Positions 27,401 to 35,312 of a stretch of DNA of 64,000 nt are shown here, piece after piece. A program made the position numbers and the translations under genes. Position 1 is the stretch's first letter. Each line of letters starts with the position of its first letter. The stretch spans positions 1-64,000 of the IMG/VR virus record IMGVR_UViG_3300028176_000002. One strand, given 5' to 3'. This DNA comes from a virus. The notes beneath the pieces were generated by a model. That model did not search any database, was not told where the DNA came from, and was given only the letters and a program-made list of their open reading frames with translations.

Positions 27401-27463
27401 GTAAACTTAGATAACAGTCAACCATATCAGCGGACGATATCAATGTCCTATAGAGGGGAATAA
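24461..27463 (+). CDS. tail hub protein with N-terminal sialidase-like propeller
   Basis: A 1000-residue tail-tip protein. Residues 1-345 show propeller repeats with Asp-boxes (SSDDGVTW 46-53; STDGGANW 149-156), as in BNR/sialidase folds. At about 350-480 there is a Ser/Leu/Asn-rich linker with recurring ILSD and F-x-S motifs. From about 488 the sequence (HVYFNNVEQTDVNVDSIEI... VVTIYYDSNLLYKGYITEI) resembles the hub (gp27/Tal-like) domain that closes the tube. The propeller might bind or cleave host glycans. Sialidase catalytic residues cannot be verified by eye. Confidence 0.65.
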   Translation: MSVSLGNATSNASYIARPVTRKILKSSNGTLLYFYIDKQYIRYKTSSDDGVTWDVAWTAAYTQPEGREIGDLDVAIDGSDNIYCSWNYSGWDLYPYFLKLSYSAGVWTPGSAVVVYSESHHETNIVVRANGDLWIVGFDGGQYVRSYYSTDGGANWNKVTNFNLGTNCTDCSAIAVGDDVWCFIRKAYNNTLVVTKYTTSWSATETVTSDCVAPTTVASGSAAGTAAISSSEVYVAANTSTGIKAYKYTGTWDAGTEISATAEDENPAVSIVAGKPVVVWTHWDGTRFQIAYRTWNGASWDTKVDVTSNAVVHNTPHAIETAVDTLYYGWWEGASAGEILFDKVDLSLSIKQEIYSDVSFKSPSTEILSDIYFVSHTEDLLSDVKFQGTELSTILSDAKFSAEVLYNVNNKVGFVSGILYDISNKFSFVNSLLSDINNFINTAIRVISDTNNDFRMRGLGIFSINNDIRFLKSYQIPGAVGFQSLGKTYIHVYFNNVEQTDVNVDSIEIHKILNGAHTASLDLARAYDVNVPVLETVVTIYYDSNLLYKGYITEINPTEAPENINIICNDKYWYQNRTTKYFFVGHEPIENVAPNIVETYYPTPKTALATEVGLNVDFGNFVPQTIGCFGTPESDAISSLIDASGNFGWYYDVDDTKKIWRAGQGTVIDINRQVLGSNIKLYDLLNHQFKKDASNVINKFRVQMGNRTYVGSREYSSYTFRNYAKFVNPAWDTSIPLISSNDDVSTWVNHSAEDASLYTDVLKKYTLPYLDPKLEQYADNRPSYVEIYSRGGTFGFVGPLNLQYEKTLYEGFTIDFENRTITFNDPMFLYQPDANGEPINISQPIIKVFLWKKVLSSHTDDPVNNPLVFYTPKMGSYPVTITKELNLSDLSISDGATWKYYDGVTHQIPQYDDTAFATDIAKWNLSKTQEERINGNIEVTLDTLCYYGIDLTKRININGITTAPMNILSIDIKLNDFKVSVNLDNSQPYQRTISMSYRGE

Positions 27464-27464
27464 A

Positions 27465-28193
27465 ATGACACTAAATGAACGCATCGAACAATTAGAAAAT
27501 ATGGTTCTTCAATTATCAGTAAAAGTTAAAGATTTAACTCAGAATACCGAAGATAAAACTACATTACCTCAATCAGTTGTAGGTGGTATTCGAGATAGAA
27601 GCACTATTAGACCTATAGACCAAACATCTGGTCTTAATCAGAACTTAGGTGGCGCAGTTATTTGGAATAGTCCCGAGATTAATGTTACTCCCGGCACTCC
27701 TCCGGTTGACCCGGAAACAATCCACGGGTCAAAAGGATATAATAAACATTCTCATTCACGGTATTCCGGTGGAGCATTAATAAAAGGAATATTAGAAATC
27801 GTGGAGTATGACGATGATTGGTCTTCAATAAATCCGCATTCTCAGGGATACTGGAATCCTGTTCCAAAGATAAAAATGATGGCACCTACAGTTGGTTTAG
27901 CAGTTCCGATGATAGGTGCTTTAGATTTAGTATTCAACGCTGATAAAAAAACGTGGGGCTGTCCAGCATACGAGATTGATGTAAAGAAATGTTTTTTTGT
28001 AGAAAGAGTAAGCGTAATTGACGACAGCAATCCTACGTTAGGTGAAATAAAGAAAGATTCTAAAGGTAAGGAAATGAAATCTCCTCTTTATAGCACTGAT
28101 GTAACAAAAACATCTGTTGCATGGGATGAAAATGGTCAATGTTGGAGATTTTATGCAGTATATGCACCTGTACCAGTGGTTCCTACACCGTAA
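27465..28193 (+). CDS. tail-tip protein with N-terminal coiled coil
   Basis: The 242-residue product begins with a heptad coil (LNERIEQLENMVLQLSVKVKDL) suited to trimerisation. A Gly/Pro-rich segment and a KHSHSRYSGGAL motif follow, then a beta domain ending in a Pro-Val-rich tail. It is encoded one base after the hub gene. The coil and place suggest a trimeric fibre or spike-attachment protein. Confidence 0.55.
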   Translation: MTLNERIEQLENMVLQLSVKVKDLTQNTEDKTTLPQSVVGGIRDRSTIRPIDQTSGLNQNLGGAVIWNSPEINVTPGTPPVDPETIHGSKGYNKHSHSRYSGGALIKGILEIVEYDDDWSSINPHSQGYWNPVPKIKMMAPTVGLAVPMIGALDLVFNADKKTWGCPAYEIDVKKCFFVERVSVIDDSNPTLGEIKKDSKGKEMKSPLYSTDVTKTSVAWDENGQCWRFYAVYAPVPVVPTP

Positions 28194-28204
28194 GGAGTAA
28201 TTAA

Positions 28205-29683
28205 ATGGCTGGTATAAATAAATGTCCATATTGTTATAGAAAATTGAATCCGAATACATGGAAGAACGACCCCATATTAAATCCTAACGGTTCGGATTAT
28301 GATTGGACGGATTCTACTCATTTATTTAAAGTTATCGAAGAAAAAGATAAATTATATAAAGGTTATCAGCAGATTCGAGCAGAAGATATAATTGAATTAC
28401 AGACCGCATTAATTGCATTAGAAACTGCAATTTTATCCCCTGCAAATTACACCATTTTCTCTCCAGTCGTAGTTAATGGAAAATTCCAAATTACAGGTAA
28501 ACAATTAAAAGAAATGAGAGATTCAGTAGAGGGATTATTATTTTCTCAAGGTTTAACAAAAATAGAATATTTTAATTATGACGAAGAAGGAGAACATATA
28601 ATTCATCCTTTAGGGGATAAACAGGAATGGACAGACCCTATAACATTAGTAACTGATTTAGAAAAATTTCAGGTAAGATACATACATATTGAAGAGTTAA
28701 GGCATTTTATTACTTCAATATGGGAAGATTTTACTAAGGTAGGTATTGATTCTGCTAGTGCTGTTGCAGCATCAAGCACAGATATTCATACTTTTACGTT
28801 ACAGAAAAAACAATTATGGGTTGGAACTGCTTCTTCAGGTCATGAATTATATGACCATTATCAATCTAATGGCAGTGCTAACATAGCTATAGGAAATACT
28901 ACTATTGGTAATGCTGCTGGTGCTGCTATTCAAAATCCAGAGCATGTAGGAGTAAGTGTTTATTCCTCTGCGGTTGCCTCTAGCGGTGGAGTAGCTGCAC
29001 AAATACCACAGATAATGATAGGTGGAGTAGGTACTTTAGATATGAGTTATCCTATAACTAAAACAATATACAATCCTACTACTAAAACTAATGATTTGTA
29101 TCATTTATTTGTTAAAGCAGATTGTAGCGTATCTATGAGTGCTAGTGGAGATTATTCTAAAGGAACTGCTGGAGATGTATTTTTGGCTTATGGCAGTAAA
29201 TCTAATCCTCCAATCGAAGTAACTCAATGGAACGCTGCTCCTAAAAATGAACCAAATACATCAGCAGTAGCTCAGGCTTACGTATTATTAAATATACCTG
29301 TAAGATTTGATATGGGGAGTGGAGTATATATATCTTTATCACAAGATGTTTATCATAATTGCAGTACACCTGCAGGATATCCAGTATTATTAAATAATTT
29401 TGACATAGATTTAGCAGTTGCTATGAATAACATTTTTGGAATTATGACTGGTTATGTTAGCGGATTTGGAGTTGGTGCATATGTGAGTGGTAGTGCAAAT
29501 AATTGGGACCAAAAGACTGCGGATGCTCATTGGGTAGATGACCCTTTGATTCCTGACCCTGATGCAGTGATTTGGTATGGACCTTTTAACCCTACAGGGG
29601 GATATACCTCGGCAAGTGCTTCTTTTACTATAGACAATATTAATTTTTATTTTAAATTTATATCGGCAACACCAGTTCCTTAA
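28205..29683 (+). CDS. tail-tip/fibre protein with N-terminal zinc knuckle
   Basis: This 492-residue protein opens with CPYCYRKLNPNTW, a single Cys pair. A helical region about 50-95 (EDIIELQTALIALETAIL) and a long beta-rich, Ser/Ala/Gly-rich C-terminal part follow. It is the last + strand gene, overlapping the opposing gene by 26 bases. The composition suggests a structural fibre. No family is recognised. Confidence 0.55.
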   Translation: MAGINKCPYCYRKLNPNTWKNDPILNPNGSDYDWTDSTHLFKVIEEKDKLYKGYQQIRAEDIIELQTALIALETAILSPANYTIFSPVVVNGKFQITGKQLKEMRDSVEGLLFSQGLTKIEYFNYDEEGEHIIHPLGDKQEWTDPITLVTDLEKFQVRYIHIEELRHFITSIWEDFTKVGIDSASAVAASSTDIHTFTLQKKQLWVGTASSGHELYDHYQSNGSANIAIGNTTIGNAAGAAIQNPEHVGVSVYSSAVASSGGVAAQIPQIMIGGVGTLDMSYPITKTIYNPTTKTNDLYHLFVKADCSVSMSASGDYSKGTAGDVFLAYGSKSNPPIEVTQWNAAPKNEPNTSAVAQAYVLLNIPVRFDMGSGVYISLSQDVYHNCSTPAGYPVLLNNFDIDLAVAMNNIFGIMTGYVSGFGVGAYVSGSANNWDQKTADAHWVDDPLIPDPDAVIWYGPFNPTGGYTSASASFTIDNINFYFKFISATPVP

Positions 29684-30368
29684 TTTTTAAACGAAGATTA
29701 TCTTGGTCGGCAATTTCGGGGGACAATAACTCGTAGAATCTCTGGTAAGATATTTTTTCAAAACAATCTATATTGCTTTCAGGGGACACATTATAAATCT
29801 TTAATGTGTCCTTTTTTATTAATTTATTAAAATCGTTGTTCGGATTATGATTTTCATAATAACCTACATAACCTATTCCCCTATGATTAATATTATTATA
29901 ATAATGGGTCGGCACCTCTGTCTTTGGATTATAATTTGGGTCCCTCTCAGGCAGTCCCTTTCTTCGAGTCCAGTCGAAGCCTAATAGGTAGACCGTTCCG
30001 GTCTCCATTAGCTTCTCCGCTAACTTCAAAGCGAAAACTCCTGTTAAGTTTTCCTTTTCAGATTTATTTAACAAAATCGTATTATTTAATTTAAATTCCT
30101 CCACTCCATTATGATTTATGCCAATTATTAGAGGCAACTGCCGAAGTTTATCATAACAATCCGGGTTAGGTAGTTTACCGGTATCGTCTGGCTTAGGATG
30201 GTAGAAATCCCGGTCATTGAAGCACAAAAACGTGCCTGGAAACGTCTTAAAGGCGTAGTTGGTCAATATAGTGAACTTAGTGGCACACAGTGGCTGTAGT
30301 AGCGAAATTTGTGGCTTAATTGATGCTCCGCCACCTATAATGATGCATTCATTAGGCATATTACTCAT
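29658..30368 (-). CDS. DUF115/MptE-like Rossmann-fold protein
   Basis: The 236-residue protein begins with IIIGGGASIK, a Gly-rich nucleotide loop. It has LTNYAFKTFPGTFLCFNDRDFY, VYLLGFDWTR and a final YNVSPESNIDCF. This order matches the DUF115/MptE-like group, which includes flagellin-glycosylation proteins and archaeal pterin pyrophosphokinase relatives. Context with glycosyltransferases favours nucleotide-sugar use. It overlaps the upstream stop by eight bases (ATGAGTAA) and is the last gene of the minus array. Confidence 0.6.
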   Translation of the reverse strand: MSNMPNECIIIGGGASIKPQISLLQPLCATKFTILTNYAFKTFPGTFLCFNDRDFYHPKPDDTGKLPNPDCYDKLRQLPLIIGINHNGVEEFKLNNTILLNKSEKENLTGVFALKLAEKLMETGTVYLLGFDWTRRKGLPERDPNYNPKTEVPTHYYNNINHRGIGYVGYYENHNPNNDFNKLIKKDTLKIYNVSPESNIDCFEKISYQRFYELLSPEIADQDNLRLKIKELVLPI

Positions 30369-30612
30369 TCTTTACTCCCGGTTGTTGACACCACTTGCAT
30401 CCGTTCTTAAATAAGAATTCTTTATTAGGTATTTCACGTTCACAAAAAGGACATAATAATTTAGGTTCATGATAATAGCAGTCTGCACATGCAGACCAGA
30501 TAGTGCAGCAATCAGTATCTTCATTTTTACAGAGATTATGATTCCTGCATCTATTTAATCTCATTTTTTTATTAATTTCTTCCATCATGTTATCGTAATT
30601 GGATTTAGGCAT
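30361..30612 (-). CDS. multi-cysteine zinc-binding protein
   Basis: The 83-residue protein has many Cys/His: CRNHNLCKNEDTDCC, CADCYYHEPKLLCPFC, CKWC. At least two zinc sites are plausible. It starts at TAATG overlapping the glycosyltransferase stop. Its role could be metal storage or nucleic-acid binding. It is the largest of the Cys-rich small proteins here. Confidence 0.6.
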   Translation of the reverse strand: MPKSNYDNMMEEINKKMRLNRCRNHNLCKNEDTDCCTIWSACADCYYHEPKLLCPFCEREIPNKEFLFKNGCKWCQQPGVKNE

Positions 30613-31472
30613 TATACTCCTAACTTTTTTAAAATAGCATTAAATACTTCATCTACTGTAATAGCAGACATGCATGGATGTGGTTCTGTAGGACACGGAT
30701 TTTGTGTTGTTTTAGATAAATTATTATAAATTTTATTGCAGGGTGAACATTTTAAAGGTTTCCAGATATTAATATTATGCCCGTAACCGAATACGCCCGG
30801 ATGAGTAGAACCCCATAATATAACTGAAGGCGTATAGGGCAATAATGCAGTTGCATGATTAGAAAAACTATCTATACCTAAATGTAATGTTGCTTTTTTA
30901 ATTAATTGAATACATTCCGTAACACTTAATTTATTCCGCATATCAATAGTTCCGTTTAATTTCATATCACTTTTTCCTATTTGAACTATGGCGTAATCTG
31001 TCCGCCCGAGTGAACAAAATCGGTCTATTACTCCCTGCCAATTTTGAATATCCCAATCTTTATAAGGAGACCATCCAGAATTACAATGTATAGTTATTAC
31101 TTTCCTTTCAGAATTCATTAATACATTAAATTCTTTATTTTCCGTCGGAAGAAATTCAGGATAAAATCCATAATTATAAAAGTGGTCATCTAATCCTAAT
31201 TCTTTACCAAAATACCACGTTAAATGTTTAACTAAAGGTTTAGATGTATAACCGTATAGATTTTGTGCTCCAGGGGTCTTAATATCGAAATCAGCACTAC
31301 TTTTTACTTCATCTACCGCAGGACAAATAATAGGTAAATCTTTCCAACTTGGGTCGCAATAATAGATAATCTTATCATTAGGATTAAGTTTTTTATACTT
31401 ATCAATTGCCATAAGGGTCATGATTATATCACCCAGGGCTCCAGGACGATTTAAATGCAATGTTTTACTCAC
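30612..31472 (-). CDS. GT9-type (heptosyltransferase-like) glycosyltransferase
   Basis: From a GTG overlapping the upstream stop (GTGAGTAA), behind an AGGAGG box, the product has 286 residues. An upstream ATG at 31565 would overlap the amidoligase by 101 bases and lacks such a site. RPGALGDIIMT near the N-terminus is the GT9 acceptor loop. GIDSFSNHATALLPYTPSVILWGSTHP and the C-terminal CSPCNK match the ADP-heptose-binding half of LPS heptosyltransferases. It probably transfers a sugar from an activated donor. Donor and acceptor are unknown. Confidence 0.8.
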   Translation of the reverse strand: MSKTLHLNRPGALGDIIMTLMAIDKYKKLNPNDKIIYYCDPSWKDLPIICPAVDEVKSSADFDIKTPGAQNLYGYTSKPLVKHLTWYFGKELGLDDHFYNYGFYPEFLPTENKEFNVLMNSERKVITIHCNSGWSPYKDWDIQNWQGVIDRFCSLGRTDYAIVQIGKSDMKLNGTIDMRNKLSVTECIQLIKKATLHLGIDSFSNHATALLPYTPSVILWGSTHPGVFGYGHNINIWKPLKCSPCNKIYNNLSKTTQNPCPTEPHPCMSAITVDEVFNAILKKLGV

Positions 31473-32151
31473 GTTCAATTGCCTCCTGACAAAAGGTAAG
31501 TACGAAATATATTGTTGATTTAATTTCCTTAAAGTTCGTAGTCGAAGAAAAAAGTCTGAATTCAAGCGTCTCGTAATCAGTTTTAGGTAAATGCGAAATG
31601 TTCAATGACCTGTATTTTTCGTCAAGTGAAGAATAACCACTAAAAGAATAACCATTATGATTACGATATTGATGTATTACTTTTTCGGTCAATTTATAAT
31701 CTTTTTTAGGTAAAAATTTACATGTTTCTGAAAGTCTCTCTTTAGATACATTAAATCTTTTGGCAATATACTTTTGACGATGAACCCATTCACGAATAAT
31801 GTTTAATACCGCTTTATCTGATAAATTTTTAACATTAATATGTAGGTGTAACCCGCACGATGGTAATGCTTTAGCCTTATATACTCGGCATAATGCTAAT
31901 ATTTCTTTTATTTGCATCAAAGAGTCTTCATTATAGAATAGATGGTTTGATTTCTCAGGCGAAAGTTCAATACCATTTTTTAATGAACCATCTGACTTAA
32001 TTTCCCATCCTTTAAGAGTTTTCCCCCGGTCAATTAACTTATCCGCATCAGTCTTAGCCGGAAGTTCGAACTCAAATTCTGGGGAATAACGGATTCTAGT
32101 AATATCCGTAAGTTTTATTTCTTCTTTTTTAACTCGTTTTATTTTCTTCAT
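31465..32151 (-). CDS. putative amidoligase
   Basis: The 228-residue protein has the order of motifs of the glutamine-synthetase-like amidoligase_2 family: SPEFEFEL near residue 23, GWEIKSDGSL, then CGLHLHIN and YETLEFRLFSST. These form the ATP/metal centre that joins amino groups to carboxylates in peptide or cell-wall modification. AGGAGGATAA precedes the ATG. It is next to the GT9 gene, so a peptide- or amino-acid-decorated glycan is a possible product. Confidence 0.72.
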   Translation of the reverse strand: MKKIKRVKKEEIKLTDITRIRYSPEFEFELPAKTDADKLIDRGKTLKGWEIKSDGSLKNGIELSPEKSNHLFYNEDSLMQIKEILALCRVYKAKALPSCGLHLHINVKNLSDKAVLNIIREWVHRQKYIAKRFNVSKERLSETCKFLPKKDYKLTEKVIHQYRNHNGYSFSGYSSLDEKYRSLNISHLPKTDYETLEFRLFSSTTNFKEIKSTIYFVLTFCQEAIERE

Positions 32152-32284
32152 TTATCCTCCACCAAGCAAAACGTCGTTTATCTTTATCAGATTTATTAAT
32201 AAATGGTATAAATCTAATGCAGATAATATAACCTTCTGATTTAAAATACCAATATAATTTCTTCTCATACCAAACAGTAAACAT
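32129..32284 (-). CDS. 51-residue basic protein
   Basis: A start at 32284 follows AAGGAGTAAA. A longer upstream in-frame start lacks a site and would overlap the next gene. The product is aromatic and basic (VWYEKKLYWYFKSEG; KDKRRFAWWR). It overlaps the amidoligase start by 23 bases. Function unknown. Confidence 0.5.
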   Translation of the reverse strand: MFTVWYEKKLYWYFKSEGYIICIRFIPFINKSDKDKRRFAWWRINEENKTS

Positions 32285-32285
32285 T

Positions 32286-32444
32286 TTACTCCTTATCAGG
32301 AACTTTTTTAATCTCCCAATGGTGTTTCTGATATGAAACATCTTCGCATATTATTAATACATCGTCTGTTCCTAATTCTTTTGATACAAATCCCTGTTTA
32401 ATTATTCCGGCATCTTTAAAATAAACCATCTGACCCATTCTCAT
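32286..32444 (-). CDS. 52-residue small protein
   Basis: An ATG at 32444 preceded by GAAAGGTACTC opens a 52-residue frame (MRMGQMVYFKDAGI...), ending just before the next ATG with AAGGAGTAA serving both as C-terminal codons and as the next ribosome binding site. The strand-rich GQMVYFKDAGIIKQGFV may be a small SH3-like barrel. Not recognised. Confidence 0.5.
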   Translation of the reverse strand: MRMGQMVYFKDAGIIKQGFVSKELGTDDVLIICEDVSYQKHHWEIKKVPDKE

Positions 32445-32456
32445 GAGTACCTTTCT

Positions 32457-33206
32457 CTATTTATCATAGATTATCCATCCGTTAATATTTAATTTTTTTC
32501 TAAGTAATTTTAAATAATCACCTAATCTTTTTCTATATTCTTTATATTCATCCCCACCAGCAGCATTATTCTTTTTAAATTTAATAGAATTAGTCCAAAA
32601 TACTTTAACATTACGTTTCTGTAATTCTAAAAACGCTAATTCATGTTCTCCTAGTTTAAATTCCACATCCCATAAGTCTGTGATGCTATTAGTTTTAGCT
32701 AAAAATATGTTCATACATATATCTACTTTTTGGAAAGATAAGTTATTAGAAATCATATAATCCTCAGATTTCTTAAAATGAATTCCTTTATTATCAACAT
32801 ACATATAAAAATTCCATGGAGCTTTGGCATTCTCTAATTCAAATCCAACTACACCATAATTAGATTCAGAATTTAAGAAATCTATAATAGGTTCAAAATT
32901 ATATTTTTCAGTAAACTGAATTGAATCAGAAGAAACTAAACAATAATCATATCCCAATTCTTTAGCCTTATTAACCAAGAAATTTCTAGCATAACTAAGT
33001 CCGCAATCAAAAGGAAGATAATATACTTCACAGGGAATCTGGGATTTAAAATAATCATATGTTATAATCTTTTCATCCGTTTGATATCCCTGGTCTGCAA
33101 TTAAAACTATACACTCTTCTGTATAATTATCTACAATAGATTGTACCGTTTTGTACAATGCGTAATCTCTTAAAAATGTGGTTATAAGTATTGCTACTTT
33201 ATTCAC
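32457..33206 (-). CDS. GT-A type glycosyltransferase
   Basis: The 249-residue single-domain protein starts with AILITTFLRDYALYKTVQSI, the nucleotide-binding start of GT2-like enzymes, then DCGLSYARNFLV and YDYCLVSSDS. The usual DxD is replaced by SSDS, so metal binding may be weak. The DCGLSYARN motif recurs in the larger enzymes at 33372 and 35305, marking a common family. It starts at GTG overlapping the upstream TAG. Confidence 0.7.
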   Translation of the reverse strand: MNKVAILITTFLRDYALYKTVQSIVDNYTEECIVLIADQGYQTDEKIITYDYFKSQIPCEVYYLPFDCGLSYARNFLVNKAKELGYDYCLVSSDSIQFTEKYNFEPIIDFLNSESNYGVVGFELENAKAPWNFYMYVDNKGIHFKKSEDYMISNNLSFQKVDICMNIFLAKTNSITDLWDVEFKLGEHELAFLELQKRNVKVFWTNSIKFKKNNAAGGDEYKEYRKRLGDYLKLLRKKLNINGWIIYDK

Positions 33207-33379
33207 TAATCCTCCAAGTTTACTTCAATAATCGAGGCATTCCAGTAACTGTTTCCCATTAATGGGGTATTTGTTCTTTTGCAACATGTTTCTGCCTTCT
33301 TTTTTGAGAGAAATGCTTTTGCAATATGGTGAAAATTTTCTCCTGAATTATATACCACTAAATACACTATTTTACCCAT
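33206..33379 (-). CDS. 57-residue small protein
   Basis: The ATG overlaps the upstream stop by eight bases (ATGGGTAA), and the stop overlaps the next GTG (TAGTG). The sequence (MGKIVYLVVYNSGENFHHI...) has AKAFLSKKKAETCCKR, resembling short uncharacterised phage proteins. A GGAGG lies in its final codons for the next gene. Coupling at both ends supports reality. Confidence 0.55.
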   Translation of the reverse strand: MGKIVYLVVYNSGENFHHIAKAFLSKKKAETCCKRTNTPLMGNSYWNASIIEVNLED

Positions 33380-35312
33380 TTTTTAATTCCTCCCAGGTCT
33401 GTTTAAATGTTTTTTCTAAATAAGCAACTACAGGTATAGGAACATTAATATTTAAATCATAAAGTTTAGCGGGTTTAATGATACGTTTTGGCTCTACTTT
33501 AATATTAAGCAATTCTTTGCAGTATTCAAATGTTTTTAGAATCAATTCTTTTTCATTTAGAGTAGAAACACCTATATACAGTTTATCGGAAACTATGTCT
33601 TTTTTGGTAACTGCTTCTAAGCAAGAGTAATTCAATAACCAGAAAACAATAGAATTTTTATTTAGATAATTAATAATCTTAATAATAATTTCCTTCTGCT
33701 CTATATTTATTTTATTAACTTTATTGTATTCTACTGTTTCGAGTTTTTGAATTTTAATTTCAGGGGGTTTTGGTGTATTAGAATCTAAAGGTAAATAAGT
33801 AACTGGAGTTATAGTGTTTGCTGTTTTTTCTAATTGATATAATGAACTCTTATTAAACGTATAAAAATCAGCGACATTCCAATATACTTTTAGATAATCT
33901 AACTCTTTTTTTCTTGTCCTTAATGCATTATAAGTAGGATTTTTATTATCATGAACGTGTTTAATTTCTGTTTCAGGACAGAACCCAACAGTATAATTAG
34001 TTTTTGTTTTAACTAACAAATATACATGCGTATGTTCTATTGTTTTAACATTGTCATCAAAAATATTTGGTACTTCTCTTTTCCACATGGTAAAATCAGA
34101 TACTATATTTGCTCTAAGAAATTTAGTTCCTTTGCTAGTAAATTCCCATTTAGCTAGATTTTTTTCGATTAAATAGTCTAGGGGGAAGTAACAAATTTTA
34201 TTATCTGCTCTATTTAAAAAATATGAATAAGAACCTGTAGTAGCGTATCCTTCTAAGTTTCCACCCACTATACCCAAAGCTGGGTTTTCTTCCAGTATTT
34301 CTCTAAGTTTATATAAGTTAGTCTTATAAGTAGCCTGGAAATCATCTTCCATATATACTAGATACTTTTCTTTACATAATTCTTTTAAAATTCTTCTAGT
34401 TTTACTAATTCCGCTATCATACGGTATATATTTAATTGTATGACCGAGTTTAGTTAATTTAGCATATAATTTATCCTTTTTTTCGGAATGTTCCCCCTGG
34501 TCAACAATATACATTTTAAATTCCTGTAGATGCAATAGTATGGAGTCTATTAATCTAAAAAGAGATTCATCTCTTAAAAATGTAGAGATTCCGAGTCCAA
34601 TATCTTTATTTCTACTACTTTTAATTAAATTTATACCTAGATATTTAATTTTCCAATCAATATCTGACATTTCTTTTCCAGTTACCTTTTCCAGACCGTC
34701 ATCTACGTTTTCTCTAACATAGAAAATATCAGGATAAAATACAAAATTAAATTTTGCTTGTTTAACTCGAATCCAAAATTCCCAGTCTTCATATGGTATA
34801 TTTTTATATCCCTTAACTTTTGACCATACGGATTTTTTTAATAGACTGGAACCTGTTAAACGGTTATAATTAACCAAATCTTCTAATGTAAAAGTTTCAT
34901 GACCCCAATCAAATGTTTTATTATGAAGGTTAGATTTTAAATTTTTTAGTGTAATTTTATAATTAATTACGTCTGCTTCTGGATGTTTCGCTATATGTTT
35001 TTTTAAACTTTCCAGTGGATTTTTTGTATAGTAATCATCGTCATCTAGGAACGTAATCCATTCAGATGTACAGTTCTTTATTCCTGTATTCCGTGCTTCT
35101 CCAAGACCTCTATTCGAGCCATGCTCAATATATTTTATTTTTGGATAACAAGAAAGTATATTTTTAATATAATCAGTATGTTCTTTATCAGAACCATCAT
35201 TGACGAGTATTACTTCATCAAATTCTACGAAATATACAGAATCTAAGGCTCGTTTTAACCATGCAGTTCTATTATAGGTAGGTATAATTAAACTAATCGT
35301 AGGGTTATACAT
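33372..35312 (-). CDS. multidomain glycosyltransferase with degenerate LicD-like tail
   Basis: Started at 35312 (GGAGGGAAA site, eight-base overlap ATGTATAA) it has 646 residues. A classical GT2 domain at about 1-230 has SLIIPTYNR, VNDGSD and FLDDDD. A second GT-A domain at about 240-480 starts at GLGISTFLRD and has DSGISKTRRIL and YMEDDF. The last 110 residues (IVFWLLNYSCLEAVTKKD) align with a LicD domain but lack its acidic residues. It likely builds two different sugar linkages. The third domain may only bind substrate. Confidence 0.75.
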   Translation of the reverse strand: MYNPTISLIIPTYNRTAWLKRALDSVYFVEFDEVILVNDGSDKEHTDYIKNILSCYPKIKYIEHGSNRGLGEARNTGIKNCTSEWITFLDDDDYYTKNPLESLKKHIAKHPEADVINYKITLKNLKSNLHNKTFDWGHETFTLEDLVNYNRLTGSSLLKKSVWSKVKGYKNIPYEDWEFWIRVKQAKFNFVFYPDIFYVRENVDDGLEKVTGKEMSDIDWKIKYLGINLIKSSRNKDIGLGISTFLRDESLFRLIDSILLHLQEFKMYIVDQGEHSEKKDKLYAKLTKLGHTIKYIPYDSGISKTRRILKELCKEKYLVYMEDDFQATYKTNLYKLREILEENPALGIVGGNLEGYATTGSYSYFLNRADNKICYFPLDYLIEKNLAKWEFTSKGTKFLRANIVSDFTMWKREVPNIFDDNVKTIEHTHVYLLVKTKTNYTVGFCPETEIKHVHDNKNPTYNALRTRKKELDYLKVYWNVADFYTFNKSSLYQLEKTANTITPVTYLPLDSNTPKPPEIKIQKLETVEYNKVNKINIEQKEIIIKIINYLNKNSIVFWLLNYSCLEAVTKKDIVSDKLYIGVSTLNEKELILKTFEYCKELLNIKVEPKRIIKPAKLYDLNINVPIPVVAYLEKTFKQTWEELKNG

